This document shows positions 28,031-36,132 of a DNA stretch of 64,000 nucleotides, in pieces (the first letter of the stretch is position 1; every line of letters begins with the position of its first letter). Origin of the DNA: an uncultured Schlesneria sp. (GTDB lineage: Bacteria; Planctomycetota; Planctomycetia; Planctomycetales; Planctomycetaceae); the NCBI GenBank assembly GCA_903840265.1, contig CAIMFH010000025.1, forward strand, positions 62,001-126,000. Direction: 5' to 3'. Under the pieces are notes generated by a model. The model worked only from the letters and a program-made list of their open reading frames with translations, searched no databases and was not told the DNA's origin. A program made the position numbers and the translations under genes.

Positions 28031-28555
28031 TTATTCGGTCTTGTCGGTTGAAGCTGCGGCGGGAATCTTGTCGCCTTCGGTCAACTGGGCCAACTTCACA
28101 ACCGCTGCCTTTCGGGCGGTATCGAAGATTTCGGCATCGGCTGGTTTCTTGGATTTGGCGAAGGTCACCAGAGCTTTGGCTTCTCGCTGCAAAGCATTGT
28201 AAACATTGATCATGCGATCGATATACTCTTCGTCATCGTCAGTTAGTTCGTTGTCCTGCAGACGACGCAGCAGCTTCTTGACGGATTCAATCCCATTGAT
28301 CGTTCCGTTCATCAGATCTTCGACTTGCTTCGGGGTATACACGTCTTTGGCGAAGGCGTCGGCGGTCACACCAATTAGACCCAGCGAACTTTGGATGTGG
28401 CCGATTCCTAAGCCACCGACCGCCTGGAGGGTGGCGTTGGCGTCCTCGATTTCCGATTTGTCTTGTGAACGGACTGTGCGATCGCTTAGCGCCAACAGGA
28501 CGAGGGCGCAGGTGACAAAAGAAAAGCCAATCCGTAGAAATCGTGCGGAGAACAT
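28031..28555 (-). CDS. Exported helical protein, function unknown
   Basis: A 174-residue protein with a signal peptide (hydrophobic residues 8-24) and a mature part that is almost entirely helical (IESVKKLLRRLQDNELTDDDEEYIDRMINVYNALQREAKALV). It may form a small helical bundle. No family is recognised. GGGAAGGAA before the ATG at 28553-28555 supports this start over the longer frame. It is divergent from an ABC ATPase gene and convergent with the 538-residue exported protein. Confidence 0.72.
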   Translation of the reverse strand: MFSARFLRIGFSFVTCALVLLALSDRTVRSQDKSEIEDANATLQAVGGLGIGHIQSSLGLIGVTADAFAKDVYTPKQVEDLMNGTINGIESVKKLLRRLQDNELTDDDEEYIDRMINVYNALQREAKALVTFAKSKKPADAEIFDTARKAAVVKLAQLTEGDKIPAAASTDKTE

Positions 28556-28687
28556 CGATTCGTTCCTTCCCTGGAATCCGGACGGTCGACGGACCATCAC
28601 GCAGGGATGATAATCCGTGGCTCAAATTCGACCAAGATCGGTTTTGTGGCAGGTGCTGGCGATAGAGTTCAGCGAGAGGACAGGTTG

Positions 28688-29350
28688 ATGATCGACGTTC
28701 AGAATGTCACCAAAATCCATCGGCGCGGTGCTTTGGAGGTCCATGCCTTGCGCGGAGTGACATGCCGCATCGAACAGGGGTCATTTACGTTCATCCTGGG
28801 CCCGTCCGGAAGCGGCAAAAGTACGCTGTTGTACCTGCTGGGAGCTCTTGATGAACCAACAGATGGGGTCATTACGGTCTCTGGCAAGGCATTAGGGGGA
28901 ATGACGACTCGCGAACGCGATTCGTTCCGGCGAGAAGAAGTGGGGTTCATCTTCCAAAGCTTCAACCTGCTTTCGAATTTGTCCGCCGTCGACAATGCCC
29001 TCGCTCCGTTCCTGCCGCGTGGAGTGGCCCCAGCGCTGCGGAAGGAAGCAATCGATCTGCTGGCGAGGCTGGGTCTGGGCGACCGGCTGACTCATCGTCC
29101 CAATCAACTCTCGGGGGGCGAACAACAACGCGTCGCGATCGCCCGGGCCTTGTTGAAGAAGCCGAAGCTGGTATTGGCAGACGAACCAACCGGTGAACTC
29201 GATAGCGAGAATGGGGCAGCGATCATGAAAGATCTACGAACGCTTTGTCACGAGCATCAATCGACGGTGGTCGTCGTGACTCACGAACAAGAGCACGTTC
29301 AGGCGGGAGATCAGTTGATCCGCATTCGCGATGGTCGCGTGGCCGTTTAG
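28688..29350 (+). CDS. ABC transporter ATP-binding protein, LolD/MacB type, without adjacent permease
   Basis: A 220-residue ATPase: Walker A GPSGSGKST, Q-loop IFQSFNLL, signature LSGGEQQRVAIARAL, Walker B LVLADEPTGELDS and H-loop VVVTHE. The ADEPTGELDS/FQSFNLL set marks the MacB/LolD/FtsE branch, which powers extraction or mechanotransmission rather than import. No FtsX-type permease is next to it; the second such ATPase in the window (55975-56787) does have one. AGAGGA precedes the ATG at 28688. The stop codon overlaps the opposing stop of the next gene (29347-29350). Confidence 0.9.
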   Translation: MIDVQNVTKIHRRGALEVHALRGVTCRIEQGSFTFILGPSGSGKSTLLYLLGALDEPTDGVITVSGKALGGMTTRERDSFRREEVGFIFQSFNLLSNLSAVDNALAPFLPRGVAPALRKEAIDLLARLGLGDRLTHRPNQLSGGEQQRVAIARALLKKPKLVLADEPTGELDSENGAAIMKDLRTLCHEHQSTVVVVTHEQEHVQAGDQLIRIRDGRVAV

Positions 29351-30267
29351 TCTCGAGTTTCAGTCGTGCTCACTTGCTCGGGGGCGGACGAATGATAGAT
29401 GGCGTTGACGCTCGCGGTCCCGGGGTTGGAGTCAGGCACGCCTAACGAGATGACGTCCTCAGGAAGTGATACCGCTTTCGGCGCAGACTTCGATCGCAAT
29501 GCCCGCCAGACGCTAAAGCCCGCGACGGCGGCAGTTCCGCCCAGGATCCACCAGAACACAGCAGGATCGAGAGAGTCCTGTTTGGGAGCAACAGGAGGCG
29601 AGGCCAGTTGCATTCGGCCGATGAGCAAGGGAGCTCCGCGGGCGTTGTTTTTCGCACCTTCTATTTTCATCACCTTCAAGAAGTAACCGACGAAATTGGC
29701 TTCGCCTTGAACCTCGGTTCCGATCGGTAGCCCTTTTGGGCATTGGGAGAAGACGACGACATAAGGGAACGACCGCGATTCATCGGTCCAACCCCAAGCT
29801 TCGTACACGTCATGTAACTCGAGGGGATTCACTGGAGCGTCGTACTGTAGAACCCGTCGAACATGCAGACGCATCGAAATCAGCTTGCCACGATATTTGG
29901 CGGGCTGTTCGCACAATTGAGTGAACGGGACATCGTGCAGAGCGCGCTGGTCGAGTTCTGCTGTCGACGCTGTCTGGCTCCATTGCATGAGTTGCCAATA
30001 TGCAGGCATTTCTCTCGGCTTCAGCGGAGATCCGTCCGTCACCAAACCCAGAAGTTCTGTTGAGCGAGCGGCTTCTTCATCGTCGAGATCATTCGGACCT
30101 GCGATCACGATCTCGGGATCGGCCGGCCCTGAGGTCGGTTCCACCGCGATGGCGGAATTATCCTTCAGATCCAGCAGCATCCAAAAGACTGCAACAGCGA
30201 ACAGCGTCGTGACCAGACGAGTTGGCCGGATTAATCGACCGTCGGAACGACTGCTGAACGGGCGCAT
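29347..30267 (-). CDS. Bitopic envelope protein, paralog 2 of ExbBD-associated family
   Basis: A 306-residue protein with an N-terminal membrane helix (about residues 17-33) and a second one near the C-terminus (VFWWILGGTAAVAGFSVW, about 240-257). The ~200-residue part between them should lie in the periplasm: PLKPREMPAYWQLMQWSQT, KYRGKLISMRLHVRR, EAWGWTDESRSFPYVVVFSQCP, NFVGYFLKVMK, RGAPLLIGR. The 'KYRGK' beta pattern is reminiscent of an OB-fold, but this is a guess. It is a close paralog of the gene just upstream (30321-31286) and the last gene of the ExbB/ExbD cluster. Function unknown; the context suggests an energised envelope complex. Confidence 0.75.
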   Translation of the reverse strand: MRPFSSRSDGRLIRPTRLVTTLFAVAVFWMLLDLKDNSAIAVEPTSGPADPEIVIAGPNDLDDEEAARSTELLGLVTDGSPLKPREMPAYWQLMQWSQTASTAELDQRALHDVPFTQLCEQPAKYRGKLISMRLHVRRVLQYDAPVNPLELHDVYEAWGWTDESRSFPYVVVFSQCPKGLPIGTEVQGEANFVGYFLKVMKIEGAKNNARGAPLLIGRMQLASPPVAPKQDSLDPAVFWWILGGTAAVAGFSVWRALRSKSAPKAVSLPEDVISLGVPDSNPGTASVNAIYHSSAPEQVSTTETRD

Positions 30268-30320
30268 CGCAGGAACCTCTTAGAGTTCGGCAATCTATTC
30301 TTCATCACTTCACCGTCATG

Positions 30321-31286
30321 CTAACGGTGCTCTTCGTGAGACGTTGCGCCAACTTCCTCGAAGTCGGAGAACTCAGGGATGACATCGAGATTGTCGCGCC
30401 TCGACGAGGATGGTTCGCCGAGTGAGACGACGTCGTCGGGCAGGGATGTCAGTTTGTTCGCAGATTTCGCTCGGAACTGACGCCAGACGCCATATCCGGC
30501 CAGGACAGACGCCCCACCCAGAATCCACATGATGACCGTGGTATCAGGGGGCGCTTGCCGTGGTGCGATGCGAGGCGAGGCCAGTTGGACTCGACCGACG
30601 AGCAAGGGGGCACCACGAACGACATCGAATGCGTCGTACTTCATGATTTTCAAGAAGTAGCCGACGAAATTCACTTCGCCTCGGATATCGGTTCCAATCG
30701 GAAGACCATCGGGGCATTGCGCGAAGACGACGACATACGGGAATGAACGCGATTCATCGGTCCAACCCCAGGCTTCGTAAACATCTCGCAATTCTCCAGG
30801 ATTGGAGGGGGCTTCGTACTTCAGAATTCGTCGAACATGCAGGCGCATCGAAATTAGCTCACCGCGATATTTCTCGGGTTGCTCCCACAGTTGGGTGAAC
30901 GCGACATCATGCAGGGCTCGCTTTTCCAGTTCAGCCGATGACTCCGTCTGACTCCATTGCATGAATTGCCAGTACGCATGCATTTCTCGCGGCTTCAGTG
31001 GCGTCTTATCCGTGACCAGATCGAGACGCTCTTTCGAGCGAGCGACTTCTTCATCGTCGAGATCATTCGGGCCAGGCACAATCACCTCGGGATCTTCTGC
31101 AATCGGGGCAGGTTCCACCGCGGCGGCAACGGTCGTGTCGTCCTTCAGATCCAGCAACGAGCGCCACGTGGACGGATCCCTGAATCGCTCGTACAGCATC
31201 CAGAGGATGGCGACGGCGAACAGCATCGACACCAGACGACTTGGCCGGACAGATTGACCATAGGGACGACTACTGAACCGGCGCAT
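30321..31286 (-). CDS. Bitopic envelope protein, paralog 1 of ExbBD-associated family
   Basis: A 321-residue paralog of 29347-30267 with the same plan: short basic start (MRRFSSRPYGQ), a membrane helix, a periplasmic domain with MRLHVRRILKYEAPSN, WGWTDESRSFPYVVVF and VNFVGYFLKIMKYD, and a C-terminal membrane helix. It has about 12 extra residues (YERFRDPSTWRS) after the first helix. The ATG at 31284-31286 follows AGGAG and lies 10 bases past the ExbD gene upstream, so the pair is translationally linked. A truncated third copy of its 5' end is present at 31834-31953. Confidence 0.78.
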   Translation of the reverse strand: MRRFSSRPYGQSVRPSRLVSMLFAVAILWMLYERFRDPSTWRSLLDLKDDTTVAAAVEPAPIAEDPEVIVPGPNDLDDEEVARSKERLDLVTDKTPLKPREMHAYWQFMQWSQTESSAELEKRALHDVAFTQLWEQPEKYRGELISMRLHVRRILKYEAPSNPGELRDVYEAWGWTDESRSFPYVVVFAQCPDGLPIGTDIRGEVNFVGYFLKIMKYDAFDVVRGAPLLVGRVQLASPRIAPRQAPPDTTVIMWILGGASVLAGYGVWRQFRAKSANKLTSLPDDVVSLGEPSSSRRDNLDVIPEFSDFEEVGATSHEEHR

Positions 31287-31296
31287 GGTGAATCTC

Positions 31297-31812
31297 CTAA
31301 AGCTCGGTGAAACTGATTTTCTGCAACGTTTCACCGTCGGCAAGCTTCTGATGAGAGCAAACGTCAATGATCTTCATGAGTTCGCCATAATGCAGTTGCC
31401 CGTCGACTTCGATTTGGACTCGGTCGTACGGAATGTGTTGCGCTCCAAAAATGATTTGGAGTTTCTGTTCAAGAGAAAGCAAATTACGTGCTGCCAGCGG
31501 CCCAGCAATTATAGCCGATTTCTCGATGGCGACCTCTTTTACGCCTCCGGCTGGATCGGCCACGACCTGCAGATGCAGGGTTTCCGCACCATCTGGAAGA
31601 TTCTTTTCCAATCCCTGTTGAGCGACATGGGGTGCTTCAACCGGCATGTGCGGAATGGGCGGAGGCAGATTGACGGCCAATTGGCCTTCCATCGGTGCGG
31701 GGCGGAAAGTCAGGATGAAAAAAGTCAGCAACTGGAACGCCATGTCGAGCATGGCGGCCAGATTCATTTCGACCGAACCTTGATCGCGCTGTTTTCGATG
31801 ACGGCGGCGCAT
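31297..31812 (-). CDS. ExbD/TolR-family proton-channel subunit, copy C
   Basis: A 171-residue bitopic protein: basic N-terminus, a membrane helix with the conserved Asp (MNLAAMLDMAFQLLTFF), a Pro-rich linker (NLPPPIPHMP) and a periplasmic domain ending DVCSHQKLADGETLQKISFTEL. ExbD/TolR subunits couple proton flow through ExbB/TolQ to outer-membrane or envelope work. It is a tandem duplicate of 31964-32479, very similar at both protein and DNA level; the two differ mostly in the linker. It is directly followed by envelope paralog 1. Confidence 0.9.
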   Translation of the reverse strand: MRRRHRKQRDQGSVEMNLAAMLDMAFQLLTFFILTFRPAPMEGQLAVNLPPPIPHMPVEAPHVAQQGLEKNLPDGAETLHLQVVADPAGGVKEVAIEKSAIIAGPLAARNLLSLEQKLQIIFGAQHIPYDRVQIEVDGQLHYGELMKIIDVCSHQKLADGETLQKISFTEL

Positions 31813-31813
31813 G

Positions 31814-31953
31814 TCAATGGCCCTCTTTACGCGTCATTCGCTGGATAAATTCTTGCGGTTGCTTCGACGAGGCTGGGGGGCAGCGACCGACATCGCGATC
31901 AAACGACTTAGCCGGACAGTCCGACCACAGAGTCGACTACTGAACCGGCGCAT
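31814..31953 (-). pseudogene. Fused gene remnant: 5' end of envelope paralog joined to 3' end of an ExbD gene
   Basis: Between the two duplicated ExbD genes the minus strand starts an open frame at 31953 (MRRFSSRLCGRTVRLSRL) that matches the N-terminus of the envelope paralogs and their upstream spacing, then loses similarity and stops at 31834. The other end, about 31814-31860, resembles at DNA level the 3' end of the first ExbD gene (32491-32523); in another frame it reads EFIQRMTRKE against KFSLSAMTKE. I infer a deletion that joined the start of one envelope-protein gene to the end of a duplicated ExbD gene. Confidence 0.65.
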
Positions 31954-31963
31954 GGTCGATTTC

Positions 31964-32479
31964 CTAAAGCTCGGTGAAGCTGATCTTCTGCACCGTTTCG
32001 CCGTTTTCACGCTTTTGGTGCGAACACACGTCGATGATCTTCATGAGTTCGCCGTAATGCAGTTGTCCATCAACAGCAATTTGAACTCGATCGTACGGAA
32101 CGTGTTGCGTTCCAAAAATCGTTTGCAGTTTCTGTTCCAGAGCCAGCAGACTTGCTGCTGCCAGTGGCCCGGGAATTGTCGCCGATTTCTCGATACTGAC
32201 TTCTTTCACACCTCCGGACGGATCAGCAACGACCTGCAAATGCAGGGTTTCCAAATCGAGCTGGACATCTTTTCCCAAGCCCTGCTGAGCCACAGTGCCT
32301 GCTTCGACCTTGGTGGTCGGAACGGGGGGCGGCAGGTTGACGGCCAATTGGCCTTCAATCGGAGCGGGGCGGAAGGTCAGGATGAAAAAAGTCAGCAACT
32401 GGAACGCCATGTCGAGCATGGCGGCCAGGTTCATTTCGACCGAACCTTGATCACGACGTTTTTTATGACGGCGACGCAT
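31964..32479 (-). CDS. ExbD/TolR-family proton-channel subunit, copy B
   Basis: A 171-residue paralog of copy C with the same membrane helix (MNLAAMLDMAFQLLTFF, conserved Asp) and C-terminus (RENGETVQKISFTEL). The linker differs (PPVPTTKVEAGTVAQ). It lies 11 bases past the stop of the distinct ExbD at 32491-32940 and 10 bases before the remnant 31814-31953, keeping the same spacing as copy C keeps to its neighbours. It is part of the ExbB-ExbD-ExbD operon. Confidence 0.9.
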   Translation of the reverse strand: MRRRHKKRRDQGSVEMNLAAMLDMAFQLLTFFILTFRPAPIEGQLAVNLPPPVPTTKVEAGTVAQQGLGKDVQLDLETLHLQVVADPSGGVKEVSIEKSATIPGPLAAASLLALEQKLQTIFGTQHVPYDRVQIAVDGQLHYGELMKIIDVCSHQKRENGETVQKISFTEL

Positions 32480-32490
32480 GCTAACGGCCC

Positions 32491-32940
32491 CTATTCCTTC
32501 GTCATTGCGCTCAATGAAAACTTGCGATATCCATGATTCTGGCAGACGGTGATGACCTGATTGACCAGTTTGAACGGAGCACCGCGGTCGGCTCGAATGA
32601 TCACGGTGACGGGTAAAGTGCCGTCTGCTTCAACCGGAGTTCCCGCAAACTTCAACTGTTCCTTCAGCATGCTTGCTTCGCGTGCGACAAACGGTTCGAT
32701 CTCGACCGAATTTCCGCCGGCTTTGACGTTACCTTCCGAGTCAACGTTCAGCAGCAATGGCTCCAGCTTCCCGCTGTGTTCCAGTGGTCGTGCCGATCCA
32801 AGGACCGGCAACTTCAAGGTCATGTCCAATGACGCCCCTTTAAAGTTGATCACCAACATGAAAAACGTGATCAGCTGAAAGACCATGTCCAACAACGGCG
32901 TTAGGTTGGGCTCGGCCTTTTCAGAGTTCATCTCTGACAT
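32491..32940 (-). CDS. ExbD/TolR-family proton-channel subunit, copy A
   Basis: A 149-residue ExbD/TolR protein, more distant from copies B and C. The helix carries the conserved Asp in NLTPLLDMVFQLITFFML; the periplasmic part has VTVIIRADRGAPFKLVNQVITVCQNHGYRKFSLSA. It starts 22 bases after the ExbB stop. The ExbB plus two different ExbD arrangement is common in planctomycetes and is thought to energise envelope processes. Confidence 0.93.
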   Translation of the reverse strand: MSEMNSEKAEPNLTPLLDMVFQLITFFMLVINFKGASLDMTLKLPVLGSARPLEHSGKLEPLLLNVDSEGNVKAGGNSVEIEPFVAREASMLKEQLKFAGTPVEADGTLPVTVIIRADRGAPFKLVNQVITVCQNHGYRKFSLSAMTKE

Positions 32941-32962
32941 GACAATCCCCCTCGACTATGGA

Positions 32963-33763
32963 TCAAGCAGTTGGTTCAGCGGCTTTCTTGTGAGCTGCGT
33001 TGTGAACGCGTCTCACGAAGTCGTCGGCCAGGTTAACGCTCTGAACGCTGAGGGATGACACTCGGTTTTTGAACACTGCGAAGAAGTAAATCGCGGGAAC
33101 TGACAGGAACACGCCTTCAAACGTCAGGATCAACGCTTCCGAGATGCCGGCGGCGACTTCACTGGCCTTCAGTTGGGCGTCCGATGTCGCGATCACGCTG
33201 AAGCTGGCAATCATGCCCTTAAGAGTTCCGAGCAAACCAATCAGGGGGCCGAGCGTACCGACAACGGCCAGCATGCTGATTCGCTTTTCCATCTCGACGG
33301 TGACTGCTTCACCCAGTCGATCGATTGCTTCACGAGCATCGGACAGGCCCGAGGACAAGGCGGCCATCCCTGTGGCGATGAGCTGGCCCAGTTCGGAAGA
33401 ACTGTCTTTCGCCAGGCGATAAATCCCGTTGTAGTCTCGTTTCACGAGCAGGGCTTCGCATTCCTGAATCAACTCGGGCGGCATCACAATCGGTTCACGC
33501 AATTCAATAAACAATCGCATGACGGTCGCAATGAAGAAAATCGAGATCACCAGCAAGAAGGCACCGATCCAGCCGGAGGTCTCGATAATCCATGCCAACG
33601 TCGACTTTGGTGCATGGGCGGCTGGTGCATGAGGGGCGGCAGCGGCAGCCGGTTCGGCTTGGGCTTGAACCTCAACCGGTCGCGACAAGAGGAACATCCC
33701 AACGAGAACGGAGGCCAGGACCAGCCATCTGGGAACGGTAAACCTGTCTTGAAGCGATGCCAT
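32963..33763 (-). CDS. MotA/TolQ/ExbB-family proton-channel protein
   Basis: A 266-residue inner-membrane protein. It has an N-terminal hydrophobic segment (residues 13-28, possibly a signal peptide), an Ala/Pro/His-rich linker (APHAPAAHAPK) and the three ExbB helices: IIETSGWIGAFLLVISIFF, then the conserved VVGTLGPLIGLLGTLKGM channel motif, then ILTFEGVFLSVPAIYFFAVF. It is the first gene of the cluster and should form the pentameric channel with the ExbD subunits downstream. The N-terminal extension with linker is typical of planctomycete and proteobacterial 'TonB-system' ExbB variants. Confidence 0.93.
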   Translation of the reverse strand: MASLQDRFTVPRWLVLASVLVGMFLLSRPVEVQAQAEPAAAAAPHAPAAHAPKSTLAWIIETSGWIGAFLLVISIFFIATVMRLFIELREPIVMPPELIQECEALLVKRDYNGIYRLAKDSSSELGQLIATGMAALSSGLSDAREAIDRLGEAVTVEMEKRISMLAVVGTLGPLIGLLGTLKGMIASFSVIATSDAQLKASEVAAGISEALILTFEGVFLSVPAIYFFAVFKNRVSSLSVQSVNLADDFVRRVHNAAHKKAAEPTA

Positions 33764-34097
33764 CTTTGGTTCCTTGAACGTGCGAAGCTGCGGTACGAGT
33801 GATTGCTGGGAAGGTCGGGGTCAGACGTAACGATCGATCTGTATTGCCTTACGATTCAGTGAGACGGGCTGTGAATTGCGGCGAAGCCGGGAAGCTGCGC
33901 GCACGAACACCGGATTCGTGCTATCGCACCTCAATCTTTGATGGAATTGCGCGTAAAGAACTCATGCGCAGTGGGTTATCGAGATCGCAGCGATGGCACA
34001 AAAAATTCGTCTCACAATCTTAACAGCGGATTCCAGTGGATATCAAGGACATTTAGATCAAGACGATAATCTTGCTCATTTGTAAACACAGATTTGA
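33764..34097. other. Intergenic region upstream of the ExbB operon
   Basis: About 330 bases between the divergent 5' end of the ExbB gene and the 3' end of the DTW-domain gene. It must contain the ExbB operon promoter, but I could not pick a reliable -35/-10 pair. No RNA gene, repeat or terminator hairpin stood out. Confidence 0.4.
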
Positions 34098-34562
34098 TCA
34101 GTTGGGCCAAAATTGACGGTTCAATTCGACAAACTCGGCCGCCCAGTGGTAGTGATCGAGCAATCCAGCGGTGTCTCGTCCCAATAACCGATACGCAGCG
34201 TAAATTGCTTCAATAGTCGCCAAACCTCCATCCGGGTCCGAACGCACCTTGGAAGTTCGAGGGTAAGCGGTGGTCAACGGGGGGAGGCTGCGGACGGGAA
34301 CGGCCGCGTGGGCTCGCTGCATCGGTTCAACGTGCCTCCACGTCCCATCCAGGACCAGCAATCCGCAGCTCATGTCGTTGCTGCTCAGGACGGGACCACC
34401 CATCCCCAGCCGTACGTATCCCGTCAAATCGTGCGACATCCGCGGAAAGTTGCAGAACGCCAGATCCGGTCGGCCCCGTAGCGGACGAACGGTGCATTTG
34501 GCTCGACGTTCGCGCGGATGGAACACAACCACCGTTGTAGGCAAGGAGACGAGCAATTCCAC
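34098..34562 (-). CDS. DTW-domain protein (tRNA aminocarboxypropyltransferase-like)
   Basis: A 154-residue protein with the DxTW signature in VLDGTWRHVEPM, followed by PPLTTAYPRTSK and GLATIEAIYAAYRLLG. The same order is found in DTW-domain enzymes (bacterial TapT, eukaryotic DTWD1/2), which transfer an aminocarboxypropyl group from S-adenosylmethionine to uridine in tRNA. The N-terminal Cys-rich part of many family members is missing. The start is a GTG at 34560-34562; an in-frame stop lies 9 bases upstream, so it cannot be longer by much. Function by family only. Confidence 0.78.
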   Translation of the reverse strand: MELLVSLPTTVVVFHPRERRAKCTVRPLRGRPDLAFCNFPRMSHDLTGYVRLGMGGPVLSSNDMSCGLLVLDGTWRHVEPMQRAHAAVPVRSLPPLTTAYPRTSKVRSDPDGGLATIEAIYAAYRLLGRDTAGLLDHYHWAAEFVELNRQFWPN

Positions 34563-34792
34563 GGTTTTACTTTAACGACTATCGAAGTTGGAGGAGGTGT
34601 ACGGCGGCGAACGGCCCCAAACGGGGCAAATCGGGGCCCGATTTGCTGCGGGAATCGAGACGAACGAAGGCTGACCCGGGCAGCAAGGATCATAGATTGC
34701 GAAAATGAATTTCGCAAAACCGCCGCAGGCTTTCGTTTCTGGCGGCAGGGAATACAGTGGTTTCCCGTGCCCGAGGCAAGGAATCGTGAACT

Positions 34793-35410
34793 ATGGCGTC
34801 GTTAATCGTTGTCTGCCCTCAGTGCCTGACTTGGATTGAAATCCAGTCGGACTGCTGCCCCGAGTGCGCGACAGCCCTGAGCGTCGAAGACGTTGACCCG
34901 CCGGCGGATCTGATTTCCGAGCGAATGGGAGACCGTCTGCGGGACCTGGGGGCGATCAAGCTGCTGCGACGCGGCTGGCCCGAAAACGGGCAACTTGTTG
35001 CCACGACCGAAGGCCTGCTGTTCGTCCCGCATCTGGTCGTTCGCCCGAACGGGGCCTTGGAGCCAGTTGCCGACGATGCTCCGCTACGGCCCGCGCGTGT
35101 CTCTGGTCTGTTTCAATGGTGGTCATTGCCCCCCTGGCGACGTTCGGTCGAAGACGAACAAAGTCATCCCTCAACCCACCCGCCCGAGAATCTGTCGCTG
35201 CCCAGTCTATTATTCGATTCGCCCGGCGCATTCTTTATCGTGCGGACGACCATTCAACGTATTGTCACGCGGTGGGGACGAGTTCACATCGAGCGTCAGC
35301 CGTCGCGGTCCGTGTCTCTAACCCAAGCCCAGGGGAGCGAGAGCCCTCGCGAGATCTTGCGACCGTTGATCGAGTATGACTCGTGGCGCAGCATTATTGC
35401 AGGGCTGTAG
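34793..35410 (+). CDS. Zinc-ribbon protein, function unknown
   Basis: A 205-residue cytoplasmic protein beginning with a zinc ribbon (C9xxC12 in VCPQCLTW and a second pair in DCCPECATAL). The rest contains GQLVATTEGLLFVPHLVV, a pleckstrin-like beta pattern, and a C-terminal SPGAFFIVRTTIQRIVTRWG. I recognise no family. The ATG at 34793 fits, but the ribosome site is poor. The RDD-family gene run begins 190 bases downstream, and the gap shows nothing clear. Confidence 0.7.
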   Translation: MASLIVVCPQCLTWIEIQSDCCPECATALSVEDVDPPADLISERMGDRLRDLGAIKLLRRGWPENGQLVATTEGLLFVPHLVVRPNGALEPVADDAPLRPARVSGLFQWWSLPPWRRSVEDEQSHPSTHPPENLSLPSLLFDSPGAFFIVRTTIQRIVTRWGRVHIERQPSRSVSLTQAQGSESPREILRPLIEYDSWRSIIAGL

Positions 35411-35601
35411 CAGGAGTTTCAGGGGGCGGGGCATCAGCTCGCCGACAGGCCTGAAGACTTGAGTTCATTTCGCGGCGGGATCGCTTCCCGGCGCCGAAAA
35501 GGTTCGGTTGCGACTGCCCGGCGCACGCGTTATCGTCGCTTTGCTTTGTGCTTTACGGTGCCACTACCTGCAGCGATATTCAACCGCTAATCGAGGCCAC
35601 G

Positions 35602-36105
35602 ATGGCAGGTCGAGATGACGACGCCAATCCTTTCGCGGCACCTGAGTCCGATTTGGAACCGGGAAACTTTACGCCCGCCTCTCGCAAGAGAGTCGAGTAT
35701 GCGAATTTTGGTCAGCGACTCCTCGCAGCATTCGTGGACAACGTGCTCCTTCGTATCGCAGGAGCGGCTATAGGTAAAGTGCTGGAGGCCGCCACTGAAT
35801 CTATGGATTTAGATCCCTTTGTCTTGGTAGGCATCGCCCTGACACTGGGCGTCAGCACGGGGTGGCTGTACGAAGCACTCCAGGAATCTTCCGAAGCGCA
35901 AGCGACCGTTGGCAAACGGATGATGGGAATCATCGTGACAGATATGTCCGGCCAACGGCTCTCGTTCGGGCAGGCCACAGGTCGATACTTTGCCAAGCTT
36001 CTGTCTCTTGGCACCTGTTTGATCGGTTACATCATTCAACCGTTTACCGAGCAGAAACAAGCATTACACGACATCATTGCGAAAACACTGGTCGTGAAGG
36101 CTTGA
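35602..36105 (+). CDS. RDD-family membrane protein (first)
   Basis: A 167-residue protein with a hydrophilic N-terminus (DDDANPFAAPESDLEPGN, a common planctomycete leader), the RDD segment YANFGQRLLAAFVDNVLL with Arg-Asp-like charged residues in the helix, LVGIALTLGVSTGWLYEALQESS, then TVGKRMMGIIVTD and ALHDIIAKTLVV. RDD proteins are small membrane proteins; some are ion antiporters, and most are uncharacterised. GAGG precedes the ATG at 35602. It leads the operon that continues through the second RDD protein and SpoIIM. Confidence 0.87.
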   Translation: MAGRDDDANPFAAPESDLEPGNFTPASRKRVEYANFGQRLLAAFVDNVLLRIAGAAIGKVLEAATESMDLDPFVLVGIALTLGVSTGWLYEALQESSEAQATVGKRMMGIIVTDMSGQRLSFGQATGRYFAKLLSLGTCLIGYIIQPFTEQKQALHDIIAKTLVVKA

Positions 36106-36132
36106 GCGACGCTCTGTAATGAAGGGGTGATG

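Noticed and set aside
31811-32536. 241-codon plus-strand frame and a similar one at 31285-31848
   Set aside because: Both are antisense to the duplicated ExbD genes; their mutual similarity reflects that duplication.
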